A program made the position numbers and the translations under genes. Below, one piece after another: positions 19,853 to 26,960 of a DNA stretch of 46,918 nucleotides (its first letter is position 1; each line of letters begins with the position of its first letter). The DNA lies in NCBI GenBank assembly GCA_002869855.2, contig NEWQ02000026.1, forward strand, positions 1 through 46,918, written 5' to 3'. A model generated the notes under the pieces. The model searched no databases, had not been told where the DNA came from, and saw nothing but the letters and a program-made list of their open reading frames with translations. This DNA comes from Nitrospira sp. CG24D (GTDB lineage: Bacteria > Nitrospirota > Nitrospiria > Nitrospirales > Nitrospiraceae).

Positions 19853-20755
19853 TTACGGGTTGGCCGAGGCCTTCCAGATCTGAGTGATCGGCTCGGCATC
19901 GGCGCTCGCGCCGGAATGGGAGAGTCCATAGAGGTCTTCGATTGTGCGCAGGACATTGTAGTGGGTGATCCGCTGGTCGTAGCGCCCTGGGGTCACCATA
20001 GGGCCGACAAAGAGCGTCACGATTCGGTTGTGTTCTTTGGCGTTATCATTATCCTCATCCCACGTCACAATCAGCAGACTGTTGTGCTGCTGAGCCCACT
20101 GAACATAGGCCTCCAGGTGGTCCCGAAGCCAGCGATCCCCCGTTTGAATGGCCTCTGGATCCTTGCCGTGATGCATGTCGTTCACCTGGTTCGGCACGAC
20201 GATGCTGACCGTGGGAAGCGCACTATAGTCGGTCGGGAAACTCGTCAGGGGCAGATTGATCCCAGCCGGGAGGCCATTGGTCGGGCTGTTCTGCCAATTG
20301 ACCCAGGGATTATGTTTGCGGGCATAGCTCCCATCTTTGCAGATCACCGAGCCCGCTGAGGGCAGGTCTTCTGAATATCCGGCGAACGTCAGCCCGGCTG
20401 CCAGCAATGCGTGGCCAAGATTCGGCGTGGTCAACGTATGCGGACATGAATTGTCGGTGATGTCCTGCGTCGATCCTGAAAACAACGCGAGGTAATTCGG
20501 CTGGCTCGGGTGGGTGATCCCGAACGACTGCGTGAACAACGCACCCTTGGCGGCCAATTCATTGATGTAGGGCGCATGGGGCGAATCGATGATCTGGCTA
20601 TAGGAATGGTTCTCTTCGATCACGATAACAGTGTGATCGGGTCTGGGCAAAGGGACAGGCGTCGGGCTTTCGCCTTTTGGTGAAGACGCAACCAGCACGC
20701 AGGCGCCCATGGCCAACGGGATAGCCATTGTTCCGAGTATGAGTTTCCAGCGCAT
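19853..20755 (-). CDS. Exported phosphoesterase (alkaline phosphatase superfamily)
   Basis: The 300-residue protein has an N-terminal signal (MRWKLILGTMAIPLAMGACV), possibly a lipoprotein signal with Cys near 19. The core matches the phosphoesterase/acid phosphatase family: VIVIEENHSY with metal ligands, THPSQPNYLALFSG with the active-site region, then VPNQVNDMHH and VTWDEDN with further metal ligands. It would hydrolyse phosphate esters in the periplasm. The start at 20755 gives a direct signal peptide; ATG at 20800, with AGGAA 7 nt upstream, is an alternative giving 15 extra residues. It runs divergent to the tRNA-Asn gene. Confidence 0.82.
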   Translation of the reverse strand: MRWKLILGTMAIPLAMGACVLVASSPKGESPTPVPLPRPDHTVIVIEENHSYSQIIDSPHAPYINELAAKGALFTQSFGITHPSQPNYLALFSGSTQDITDNSCPHTLTTPNLGHALLAAGLTFAGYSEDLPSAGSVICKDGSYARKHNPWVNWQNSPTNGLPAGINLPLTSFPTDYSALPTVSIVVPNQVNDMHHGKDPEAIQTGDRWLRDHLEAYVQWAQQHNSLLIVTWDEDNDNAKEHNRIVTLFVGPMVTPGRYDQRITHYNVLRTIEDLYGLSHSGASADAEPITQIWKASANP

Positions 20756-20872
20756 GGGGTTTTGTACCACCACCCCCCGCTGATTTGCCACCACGACCAT
20801 CCCGCGGTTCCTGCGTGCGGCCCAATGCGAAGGATGCTCCTTTTCTATTCGACCTTTCGCTATGCGGATCGT

Positions 20873-20948
20873 TCCCCGGTAGCTCAGTTGGTAGAGCAGC
20901 CGGCTGTTAACCGGCTGGTCGCAGGTTCGAGTCCTGCCCGGGGAGCCA
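20873..20948 (+). tRNA. tRNA-Asn (anticodon GTT)
   Basis: A 76-nt cloverleaf is visible: acceptor strands TCCCCGG and CCGGGGA, discriminator G, an encoded CCA end (20946-20948), D-arm region AGCTCAGTTGGTAGAGC, anticodon arm CCGGCTGTTAACCGG with anticodon GTT, and T-arm with GGTTCGAGTCC. It decodes Asn AAC/AAT. With GatCAB also present, tRNA(Asn) or tRNA(Gln) may be charged indirectly. A strong terminator follows 8 nt downstream. Confidence 0.97.
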
Positions 20949-20955
20949 AAATATA

Positions 20956-20990
20956 AAGAGGGCTGACGGGAAAATGCCGTCAGCCCTCTT
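20956..20990 (+). terminator. Intrinsic terminator of tRNA-Asn, likely bidirectional
   Basis: A perfect 14-bp stem, AAGAGGGCTGACGG and its complement, with a 7-nt loop (GAAAATG) is followed by TTTTCGTTT. The 5' side is preceded by A-rich sequence (AAAATATA), so it also works for the convergent class II aldolase gene ending at 21012. Confidence 0.93.
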
Positions 20991-21011
20991 TTCGTTTCAA
21001 CTATCGTTCGA

Positions 21012-21659
21012 TTATGCCGCCAGACTCGATGCCCGTTGATTGAACGCACGTGCGGCGACGCCGCTTTTCAGAACGATCTCGCAAATATGATCCAACCGCT
21101 CGATATGCTCATAGGCAGCCCATGGATCCACGGCCACGGCGCAGACTCCGTGGTTCGCCTGCCCAACGATGTCGAATTCGAGCGTCCCATCCTTCTGCAG
21201 CCCAAAACATTCAGCCGTGGCATCAGCCAGATCGCGAGAAAGTGCCGGTAAGGCTGGAACGGTCCGACCGACACGCGTATAGCGCGAGATCTCAGGAAAC
21301 TCCGCGCTCATGGCCTGTAAGTCCACTCCTGCATAGATCGCCGCGACAATGTGGGTCGCATGCACGTGGACCACAGTCCGTGTCTTTTTGGATTCCCGTT
21401 GCAGATTCCAATGCATCCAGAGTTCGCCAGACGGTTGCTGTCCATCCCGAACTTTTGGAATCAGTTGATTCGTCACCGGATCGCCCACAATCTCTAATCG
21501 AACCACATGCTCCGGATGAACGATCGTCTTTCGCCATCCGGAGGGCGTGATGTACAGATACGTCCCTTCCCGTTTCCGCATACTGATATTGCCGTCTCTG
21601 GTCGTAATCCACCCGCGTTCATACACCCGCCGCATCACGTCGCCGATTGCTGTTAACAT
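21012..21659 (-). CDS. Class II aldolase/adducin-family protein
   Basis: The 215-residue protein has the AraD/FucA-type fold: RDGNISMRKREGTYLYITPSGW near the start, SGELWMHW with the likely catalytic Glu, and the zinc site VVHVHATHIV (HxH) plus a later histidine in the C-terminal half. Family members cleave sugar phosphates to dihydroxyacetone phosphate or epimerise pentulose phosphates; the exact substrate cannot be read here. It is a single gene, ending at the shared terminator. Its 5' side faces the YheT gene. Confidence 0.82.
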   Translation of the reverse strand: MLTAIGDVMRRVYERGWITTRDGNISMRKREGTYLYITPSGWRKTIVHPEHVVRLEIVGDPVTNQLIPKVRDGQQPSGELWMHWNLQRESKKTRTVVHVHATHIVAAIYAGVDLQAMSAEFPEISRYTRVGRTVPALPALSRDLADATAECFGLQKDGTLEFDIVGQANHGVCAVAVDPWAAYEHIERLDHICEIVLKSGVAARAFNQRASSLAA

Positions 21660-21793
21660 GCCTGCCTCCTTCTACAAACTCCCAGGTCCCGTTATCGGTC
21701 AGTGGGAGTCTCCCCTTGAGGGCTGCAAGTGCATCGCGTCTGTTGAACTTTCGGTATACGATCCAGGCCGGATATTGTTTATGATATGGCCAG

Positions 21794-22777
21794 ATGAACC
21801 GCACACACCACTTTGCTCCGCCAGCCTTACTCCGGAACGCGCATCTCATGACCCTTGCGCCACGGTACTGGCCAAGAGATCTCTCCCTGAGACAGATTCC
21901 TCAGCACGAACGTCTCTTTACCACTGAACCGGGAACGCAGCTTCTCGGAATCTGCCACTGGCAGCCACGCCCCTCTGAGTCCCCCACGCTCATTCTTGTT
22001 CACGGGCTGGAAGGCTGCGCGGACTCGCATTACATGCGTGGAATTGCGGCGAAAACTTACCGACGTGGATTCAATGTCGTGCGGATGAACCAACGCACCT
22101 GCGGCGGCACTGAGCACCTTACGCCGACCCTCTATAACAGCGGACTGAGCTCCGATTATCGGGAGATTGTCAGAGAACTGGCGACGGTTGACCGCCTGAC
22201 ACACATCTGGTTGGCGGGTTATTCAATGGGTGGCAATCTGGTGCTGAAGGCGGCTGGTGAAATGGGAGGAGCTGTGCCTGCCCTTGCAGGAGTCGTCGCG
22301 GTATGCCCAAACATCGATCCGACCCAATGCGTGGCAGCCTTGGAGCAGCCGCGAAACTGGATTTACCACCAGCACTTCCTTTCGCGGCTCAAAGCGCGGA
22401 TGAAGCGGAAGGCCGGGCTCTTTCCCGGCAAGTGGGACCTGAGGACAATGCGCTCGATGAAGACCATCAGCCAGTTCGACGACTACTATACCGCCAGAGA
22501 CGGAGGCTATCGGGATGGCGCAGAATACTACGATCGCGCGGGAGCCCGGCATGTACTGCATCAAATCGCAGTCCCGACATTGATTATTACCGCCCAGGAC
22601 GATCCGTTCATTCCCTATGCTCTATTCACCAGTCCTGAACTCAGCGAAAACCAAAGCATCACCCTGCTGACGCCTCGCCATGGCGGGCATTGCGGATTCT
22701 TCAGCCTGAGCCAAAACGGTGAAGACCCTTATTGGGCAGAAAATAGAATCGTAGAGTTTCTTAGACGGGCGGGGTAA
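21794..22777 (+). CDS. YheT-family alpha/beta hydrolase
   Basis: The 327-residue protein has the family's N-terminal FAPPALLRNAHLMTLAPRYWPR segment, the oxyanion strand LVHGLEG, the nucleophile elbow GYSMGGN with catalytic Ser, an Asp in AQDDPFIPY and a His in RHGGHCGFF. YheT proteins are putative carboxylesterases of uncertain natural substrate. The start fits the conserved N-terminus. It is a single gene, convergent with the small membrane protein, with a hairpin between them. Confidence 0.88.
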   Translation: MNRTHHFAPPALLRNAHLMTLAPRYWPRDLSLRQIPQHERLFTTEPGTQLLGICHWQPRPSESPTLILVHGLEGCADSHYMRGIAAKTYRRGFNVVRMNQRTCGGTEHLTPTLYNSGLSSDYREIVRELATVDRLTHIWLAGYSMGGNLVLKAAGEMGGAVPALAGVVAVCPNIDPTQCVAALEQPRNWIYHQHFLSRLKARMKRKAGLFPGKWDLRTMRSMKTISQFDDYYTARDGGYRDGAEYYDRAGARHVLHQIAVPTLIITAQDDPFIPYALFTSPELSENQSITLLTPRHGGHCGFFSLSQNGEDPYWAENRIVEFLRRAG

Positions 22778-22782
22778 CTGAC

Positions 22783-22810
22783 GTGGCGGCCCCAACCAAG
22801 AGGCCGCCAC
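22783..22810. terminator. Hairpin between convergent genes
   Basis: GTGGCGGCC (22783-22791) and GGCCGCCAC (22802-22810) form a perfect 9-bp stem with a 10-nt loop, between the YheT stop and the end of the opposite gene. There is no T-run on either strand, so termination would be weak or factor-assisted. Confidence 0.5.
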
Positions 22811-22824
22811 CGGGAGCGAATCGG

Positions 22825-23283
22825 TTAGGCGGCTCTCTTTAATCGACGGGGAGCAGTCGCAGCGACAAGCGGAGCACAGGTTCTGACCCAGGTCACAATG
22901 AGCCACGCAATGGCTGCCACGATGCCCACGATAAACATCCAGTTATAGATTCCCTTGGCGAACTTATTCAGAAACGGGCCCCCCACCAGCAACAGGACCC
23001 CGTAAGCCAAAATCACCGTGGCCAGCGTCGTGACCGGAAGAATCAACGCCCGATAGGGCGACAGCCATTTCCATTCCTCGGGAGGATCTGCCGCCAACTG
23101 GCGAGCGCCGAACCAGGCGAGTGCGATCGTGCAACCGTAGCCAAGAAACTGGACCAGATCCGAAGCGGCTAATTTCCCCACCGCCGTCTCGCGAAAGAGT
23201 GGAACTTGTCCAAGGATCAGGGCGAACGCGCACGAAAGTAGCATTGCCACACCGTATTGCATTATCCAGGTCCGTGCCTTCAT
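22825..23283 (-). CDS. Membrane protein of unknown function with four predicted spans
   Basis: The 152-residue protein has about four hydrophobic segments: near the N-terminus (MQYGVAMLLSCAFALILGQ), around residues 35-55, 80-100 (ILPVTTLATVILAYGVLLLVGG) and 115-135. It ends in a basic tail (RRLKRAA). The ATG at 23283 has an excellent AGGAGGTG site 4 nt upstream; the frame is open further upstream, but that part has no signal. I do not recognise a family. It lies just downstream of pafA but 119 nt away, so co-transcription is possible. Confidence 0.65.
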   Translation of the reverse strand: MKARTWIMQYGVAMLLSCAFALILGQVPLFRETAVGKLAASDLVQFLGYGCTIALAWFGARQLAADPPEEWKWLSPYRALILPVTTLATVILAYGVLLLVGGPFLNKFAKGIYNWMFIVGIVAAIAWLIVTWVRTCAPLVAATAPRRLKRAA

Positions 23284-23402
23284 CGTACACCTCCTGCCGG
23301 TCTCGGAAAGAATCACCCGAGCCTGACAAGCATACCACCACGCCGATGTTTTCATAGCATCAACGCGTTATGCACACAGTCGCCGGCTGAGAAAGTGACC
23401 AA

Positions 23403-24887
23403 TCAAGCAGATTGAAGGTAGGTGCGAACATCTTGAACATAGGTTTTGAATGGATCGGGCATGGGAAACGGTGTACGCCCGTCGACCTGAAAGATCGACC
23501 AATTGATGACATAGGCCGGAAAGAACTGCTGGCCCTGAGCCTGATCATCAAGCGCCTTAGCGGGACCGGCCGCTAATAAATGGCGGATCAACTCTCCCCG
23601 ACCGAAGGCGCGCGTGTTGCGTGGAGGGTGTTCCATCGCGAGGGCAATCGCCTTGTCCGTCGTCATGCGAGGCACTCGCCCCTCTTCGAGCAGCCCGTAA
23701 TAGAGGCCGCGATCCGCACGCAAATTATGATATTCGAGGTCGAGGCTTTTGAGCGCCGGATCCTGCCATTCCAGCTGTTCGGCCTCGCGAAAGGATTCGA
23801 GCAGCCATAATTTGGAGGCCCAATCGACACGCCCGACCAGCTTGGCATAGTCGCCGCGCAAATCCGTCAGGACTGATTCCCACTGGTCGAGCACCCAGTC
23901 CGTTTCCTCATCCTGGCCGGCGTAGGCCTCCCGCGCGGCCGCGAGGAACTGCTCTTGAATATCGATCGCCGACATCGTCTTGCCTGATTGCAACCGCACG
24001 ATCCATTGGCGCTCTTGATCCTGCGAAATCTCTTGCAGCGTTTCGACCGGCTCATCGAGCTCCACACCGGCCGGCGCCTTCCCCTCTTCGATCAACTGCA
24101 ATACCAATCCTGTCGTGCCCATTTTGAGCGCCGTGGCAACCTCGGCCATGTTGGAGTCGCCGAGGAGCAAATGAATGCGCCGGTATTGGTTGGGATCCGC
24201 CAGCGGTTCGTCCCGCGTATTGACGATCGCGCGGTTCTGCTGCACCCACTCGAAAAAATCATTCACGATATGATCGGCCCGCTGCGAAATCTGGAATGGC
24301 ATCAACGTCTGGGAAGAACGTTGCCGAAGCGCCCCACGCGGCACGATCAGGCGATCCACCTGAATCCAGGCATCCTGCGGATTCGCCGCGCCGATACGGC
24401 CGGAGCCGGTGAAAATCTGTCTGGTGACCAGGAAGGTGACGAGAGGACTCAGCCCTCTCCGGCTGAAGGGAAACCGGCGAGTGACCAGATAGTTCTCGTG
24501 CGATCCAAACGTCGCATCGGTCTCATGGTCAATGTTGTTTTTGATGAGCGAAATGGTCTCGCCAAAACCCAAGGCCTCAATCGCCTCCTGCAGGAGTTGA
24601 TCTCCGGCTCGGTCGACCGCGACGAGATCAACGAGCGATTGACATTCCGGAGAGGCATATTCGAGGTGCCCCATGTCGAGATACATCCGCCCGGCATTCG
24701 TGAGAAAGCCTCCGTTCCCCGGAGGCTCATCGTGTCCGCGATGGTGCAGGTCGAGCACCCCCCGATGCTGGGCATGAAAAAGGTGATCACGGATCTGGTG
24801 GGCAAACCATGTCGGTGAGTGATCAGGCCGATCCTGATTGACAAGGAGTCCGTACTCCGTTTCAAGCCCGAATATCCGGTTCAGCAT
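23403..24887 (-). CDS. pafA: Pup/UBact-protein ligase PafA
   Basis: PafA joins the C-terminal glutamate of the Pup-like tag to lysines of target proteins using ATP. The 494-residue protein has the carboxylate-amine ligase fold: GLETEYG at the start (metal-binding Glu 9 and 11), YLDMG with the catalytic Asp71, NNIDHETDATFGSHENYL, NTRDEPLADPNQYRRIHLL and the C-terminal domain ending PDPFKTYVQDVRTYL, as in PafA. It lacks the Dop-specific loop. The ATG follows the prcA stop by one base. Around Asp71 it is one residue shorter than actinobacterial PafA (DMGHLEY versus DVGSHPEY). Confidence 0.93.
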   Translation of the reverse strand: MLNRIFGLETEYGLLVNQDRPDHSPTWFAHQIRDHLFHAQHRGVLDLHHRGHDEPPGNGGFLTNAGRMYLDMGHLEYASPECQSLVDLVAVDRAGDQLLQEAIEALGFGETISLIKNNIDHETDATFGSHENYLVTRRFPFSRRGLSPLVTFLVTRQIFTGSGRIGAANPQDAWIQVDRLIVPRGALRQRSSQTLMPFQISQRADHIVNDFFEWVQQNRAIVNTRDEPLADPNQYRRIHLLLGDSNMAEVATALKMGTTGLVLQLIEEGKAPAGVELDEPVETLQEISQDQERQWIVRLQSGKTMSAIDIQEQFLAAAREAYAGQDEETDWVLDQWESVLTDLRGDYAKLVGRVDWASKLWLLESFREAEQLEWQDPALKSLDLEYHNLRADRGLYYGLLEEGRVPRMTTDKAIALAMEHPPRNTRAFGRGELIRHLLAAGPAKALDDQAQGQQFFPAYVINWSIFQVDGRTPFPMPDPFKTYVQDVRTYLQSA

Positions 24888-24888
24888 G

Positions 24889-25713
24889 TTAGCGCGCCAC
24901 AACGGCCTGAAAATCGCCGGGAAGCAGCCGCGCAAGTTCGGCCGGTTTCAGCGCACGATATTTGGATGAACCGACCTGCTGCCGCTCCAAGACCGCGCAT
25001 TCCAGCGTCTTGTCCGCCAGCACCTCACGAAGATGCGCGAGCAACGCGGCCTGATCGGGAATCGATGCGGCCGTCTCGCGACGGGCCTCCTGCCCTCCAT
25101 CAGCCGCCGCCTCTGCCGAATCCTGTTGATGCGCCAGCGACCCGATCGCCCAGGTACGCAACGCCAGTAGCAAGCCTTGCTCAAGCGTGCAGGGAGACGG
25201 TTTCTGAGCCTTCAAATACTCCTGCATCCGGGCCTGCGCCTGCTTCGTCGCGGCCAGCACGGCATACTCTTTGAGCTCTTCGAACGTCCCGTCATAGTTG
25301 ATCGTGAGTAGCGTATCCTTCTCGGGCTTCTGGCCCAACTCGGCCAGGACAATCCTGACGATAAACGGCGCCTTATAGACTTCTTCAAACGCCTGCTTGA
25401 TGACCGGAGCAATCCCGTACTTCACCAGCCGCGAGCCTGTGACATCCGACGGGGACCGGTTGAACCCCTCCGTGTGCGCCATCTCCAGCAGGCTGAATCG
25501 AAGCTTTTCTAAATCCGCCGGATGCCCCATGCCTCCCAAGGCAATGCGGTCATAAATCTCGTACAGCTTCGACGTCCCTTTGCTGACGGTTGTCAGGAGG
25601 AGGCCTCCGTCATAGCCCAGAGCCACCACCGGACTTCCCTGCCGAAACTGCTCATCGAGATAGGTCCGGCGATTTCCGACTGCTTCGACCCACCGATAGG
25701 GCTCTTCATACAT
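24889..25713 (-). CDS. prcA: 20S proteasome alpha subunit
   Basis: PrcA forms the outer heptameric rings that gate the proteolytic chamber and dock the ARC ATPase. The 274-residue protein starts MYEEPYRWVEAVGNRRTYLDEQF; the central strands (GSPVVALGYDGGLLLTTVSKGTSKLYEIYDRIA) are those of an alpha subunit, with no catalytic Thr. The ATG at 25713 is preceded by AGGTGG at 6 nt. A long C-terminal part (from about 170) has an Ala/Glu-rich insertion. In this genome the start is separated from prcB by 89 nt because of a local duplication. Confidence 0.93.
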   Translation of the reverse strand: MYEEPYRWVEAVGNRRTYLDEQFRQGSPVVALGYDGGLLLTTVSKGTSKLYEIYDRIALGGMGHPADLEKLRFSLLEMAHTEGFNRSPSDVTGSRLVKYGIAPVIKQAFEEVYKAPFIVRIVLAELGQKPEKDTLLTINYDGTFEELKEYAVLAATKQAQARMQEYLKAQKPSPCTLEQGLLLALRTWAIGSLAHQQDSAEAAADGGQEARRETAASIPDQAALLAHLREVLADKTLECAVLERQQVGSSKYRALKPAELARLLPGDFQAVVAR

Positions 25714-25730
25714 GGCGCACCACCTGGACT
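25666..25730. repeat. Duplication copy 1: real prcA start region
   Basis: This 65-nt segment contains the prcA ribosome site, ATG and first 16 codons. It is about 85% identical to 25763-25828, shifted by 97 nt with a 1-nt indel. Shared stretches include CATACATGGCGCACCACC and the CCGGCGATT end. Confidence 0.85.
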
Positions 25731-25810
25731 TCACAAGATAGATTCAATTGATTCTTAACCATCCGGCGATTGCCGACTGATCTAACCCATCGACAGCGTT
25801 CTTCATACAT
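25706..25810 (-). pseudogene. 34-codon remnant of a duplicated prcA start, ending like prcB
   Basis: An ORF starts at ATG 25810, which overlaps the prcB stop in the arrangement ATGTATGA. Its first 16 residues, MYEERCRWVRSVGNRR, copy the prcA start MYEEPYRWVEAVGNRR. It then reads through a spacer into a second copy of the prcB end and stops with VVRHV, like prcB, overlapping the true prcA ATG at 25713 in the same ATGTATGA arrangement. It may be junk, but its two overlaps could pass ribosomes from prcB to prcA by reinitiation. Confidence 0.75.
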
Positions 25811-25828
25811 GGCGCACCACCTTGGACT
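25763..25828. repeat. Duplication copy 2: prcB end plus decayed prcA start
   Basis: This copy spans the last codons and stop of prcB and a diverged copy of the prcA start. Mismatches to copy 1 cluster in the part that is no longer real prcA, while the CATACATGGCGCACCACC part that also encodes the prcB C-terminus is unchanged, as expected if only that part is under selection. Confidence 0.85.
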
Positions 25829-26576
25829 CGAAGAGCGGTTTCAACCGGTCGTCAGGAACGACCCGGACACCCTCATGGGTGATCAACTTGATTACGGGAT
25901 ACAGATTCGATTCGCGATTGACGCCGCCGGTGGCCGAATCAAACTCGGCGGCACTGGTCAGCAGACGCAACGCCTGAACCGTCGCCTCCTCCTCGTTCAG
26001 CGCGACCAGCGGACGCTCGCCCCAGGTATTTACATAATGCAGAATGCCGCGGATCGTCGGCGACCCGGATCCTGACACTGCATACTCGACCCCTTCAAAC
26101 TCGGCTCCGAGAATGTCGTAGAAGAATATCTTGGCCGCGCCCTGCTCGAAGTCATAGCCGGCAAACACCGGCACCACGGCGCCGGTTCCCGCCAAGGCCG
26201 CGGCAACATTCTCCTTCAAGAGTTTCGACACCGCACGCAGTTTCCCCTCAAAGCTCAACTCCTGAAGCTGAGTCCGCCGATAGTACTTGAACGAGTGCTC
26301 CAGGATCCGCACCATCTCATAAGCCGTAGCCGGCACCCCCGCGATGGCCATGACACTATGGCGATCAATTTCGAGAACCTTGTCCGTCCGGTCATACATC
26401 ACCATATTGCCGGCCGTCGCCCGTCGATCCCCGGCGACGAGGACACCGTCCCGATACTTGAACGCGAGAATCGTCGTCGCGCTCGGCAGGTCGACTCCCG
26501 ATCCGGCAGCCGCCGGCTGGCCAAATTGATAGCCCTGCTCCTTCAACAGCTGAAAAAAATCTCCCTGCATCCCCAT
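25803..26576 (-). CDS. prcB: 20S proteasome beta subunit (catalytic)
   Basis: PrcB carries the proteolytic sites. The 257-residue precursor has a propeptide of 33 residues, then TTILAFKYRDGVLVAGDRRATAGN: Thr34 becomes the N-terminal nucleophile after self-cleavage, with the usual Asp and Lys of the active site (AGDRR region and KVLEID). The residue before Thr34 is Ala rather than the Gly common in actinobacteria. It continues through GSGSPTIRGILHY and ends FESKVVRHV. It follows pup after a 189-nt gap rich in hairpins. Confidence 0.94.
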   Translation of the reverse strand: MGMQGDFFQLLKEQGYQFGQPAAAGSGVDLPSATTILAFKYRDGVLVAGDRRATAGNMVMYDRTDKVLEIDRHSVMAIAGVPATAYEMVRILEHSFKYYRRTQLQELSFEGKLRAVSKLLKENVAAALAGTGAVVPVFAGYDFEQGAAKIFFYDILGAEFEGVEYAVSGSGSPTIRGILHYVNTWGERPLVALNEEEATVQALRLLTSAAEFDSATGGVNRESNLYPVIKLITHEGVRVVPDDRLKPLFESKVVRHV

Positions 26577-26765
26577 CTGCCCACCACGCCTTCCTGGTTT
26601 ACTCTCTATTTTCCTTCAAGTCGGGACGCCGATGTTAGAACTCACTGCGCGCGTCCAACGAGGGCCTAGGCCCATTTCATCCGCCTGCCCTCGCGGCGCC
26701 AAGACGCCGCGTTTTCCCAACGGGCCGCGCGTTGCGCGAGCACAAGCCCTGACTCGGGCGCCCCG
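26577..26765 (-). promoter_or_regulatory. Hairpin-rich spacer between pup and prcB
   Basis: The 189-nt gap is the only large one inside the tagging and protease part of the operon. It contains a 7-bp perfect stem CGCGGCG/CGCCGCG (26692-26711, loop 6 nt), a 12-bp palindrome GGGCCTAGGCCC (26662-26673), and the palindrome GGGCGCCC just after the pup stop. No frame codes for a recognisable protein. The structures could slow RNases or partly stop transcription, giving more tag than protease, or it could be a dispersed repeat. Confidence 0.5.
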
Positions 26766-26960
26766 TTACTCCCCCGTCCGCTGCCGGTACCGTTCGGCCT
26801 GCTTCGGATCGACCTTTTTCATCCGCTTCATCAAACTGTCCTTGTCGGGCGACCCCGTATCAGGCCGCCGAGGTCCGCCACCCTCTTCCGACGGGCTAGG
26901 CACCTTCGGCATCGGATCAACCGGCCCCTCGCGTCGCTCAGGCATCATCTGGTAGATCAT
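26766..26960 (-). CDS. pup: Pup-like protein tag (UBact type)
   Basis: The 64-residue protein is disordered-looking and rich in Pro, Glu, Lys and Arg, with the conserved block PRRPDTGSPDKDSLMKRMKKVDPKQAERYRQ and ends R-T-G-E. The terminal Glu is what PafA attaches to lysine, so no deamidation is needed. The R-[TS]-G-E/Q ending is that of UBact, the Gram-negative Pup relative. The ATG at 26960 overlaps the dop stop (ATGA) and has AGGAA 8 nt upstream; a shorter start at the MPERR Met is possible. It lies between dop and prcB as in Pup operons. Confidence 0.92.
   Translation of the reverse strand: MIYQMMPERREGPVDPMPKVPSPSEEGGGPRRPDTGSPDKDSLMKRMKKVDPKQAERYRQRTGE

Noticed and set aside
20873..20990. 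tRNA-Asn as an integration site for the accessory block at 17-19.8 kb.
   Set aside because: No copy of the tRNA 3' end was seen at the far side, there is no integrase, and the block lies on the 5' side of the tRNA.
20755..21049. The phosphoesterase frame stays open back through the tRNA-Asn gene to 21049.
   Set aside because: It would translate the complement of a tRNA and a terminator; the signal peptide begins at 20755 or 20800.
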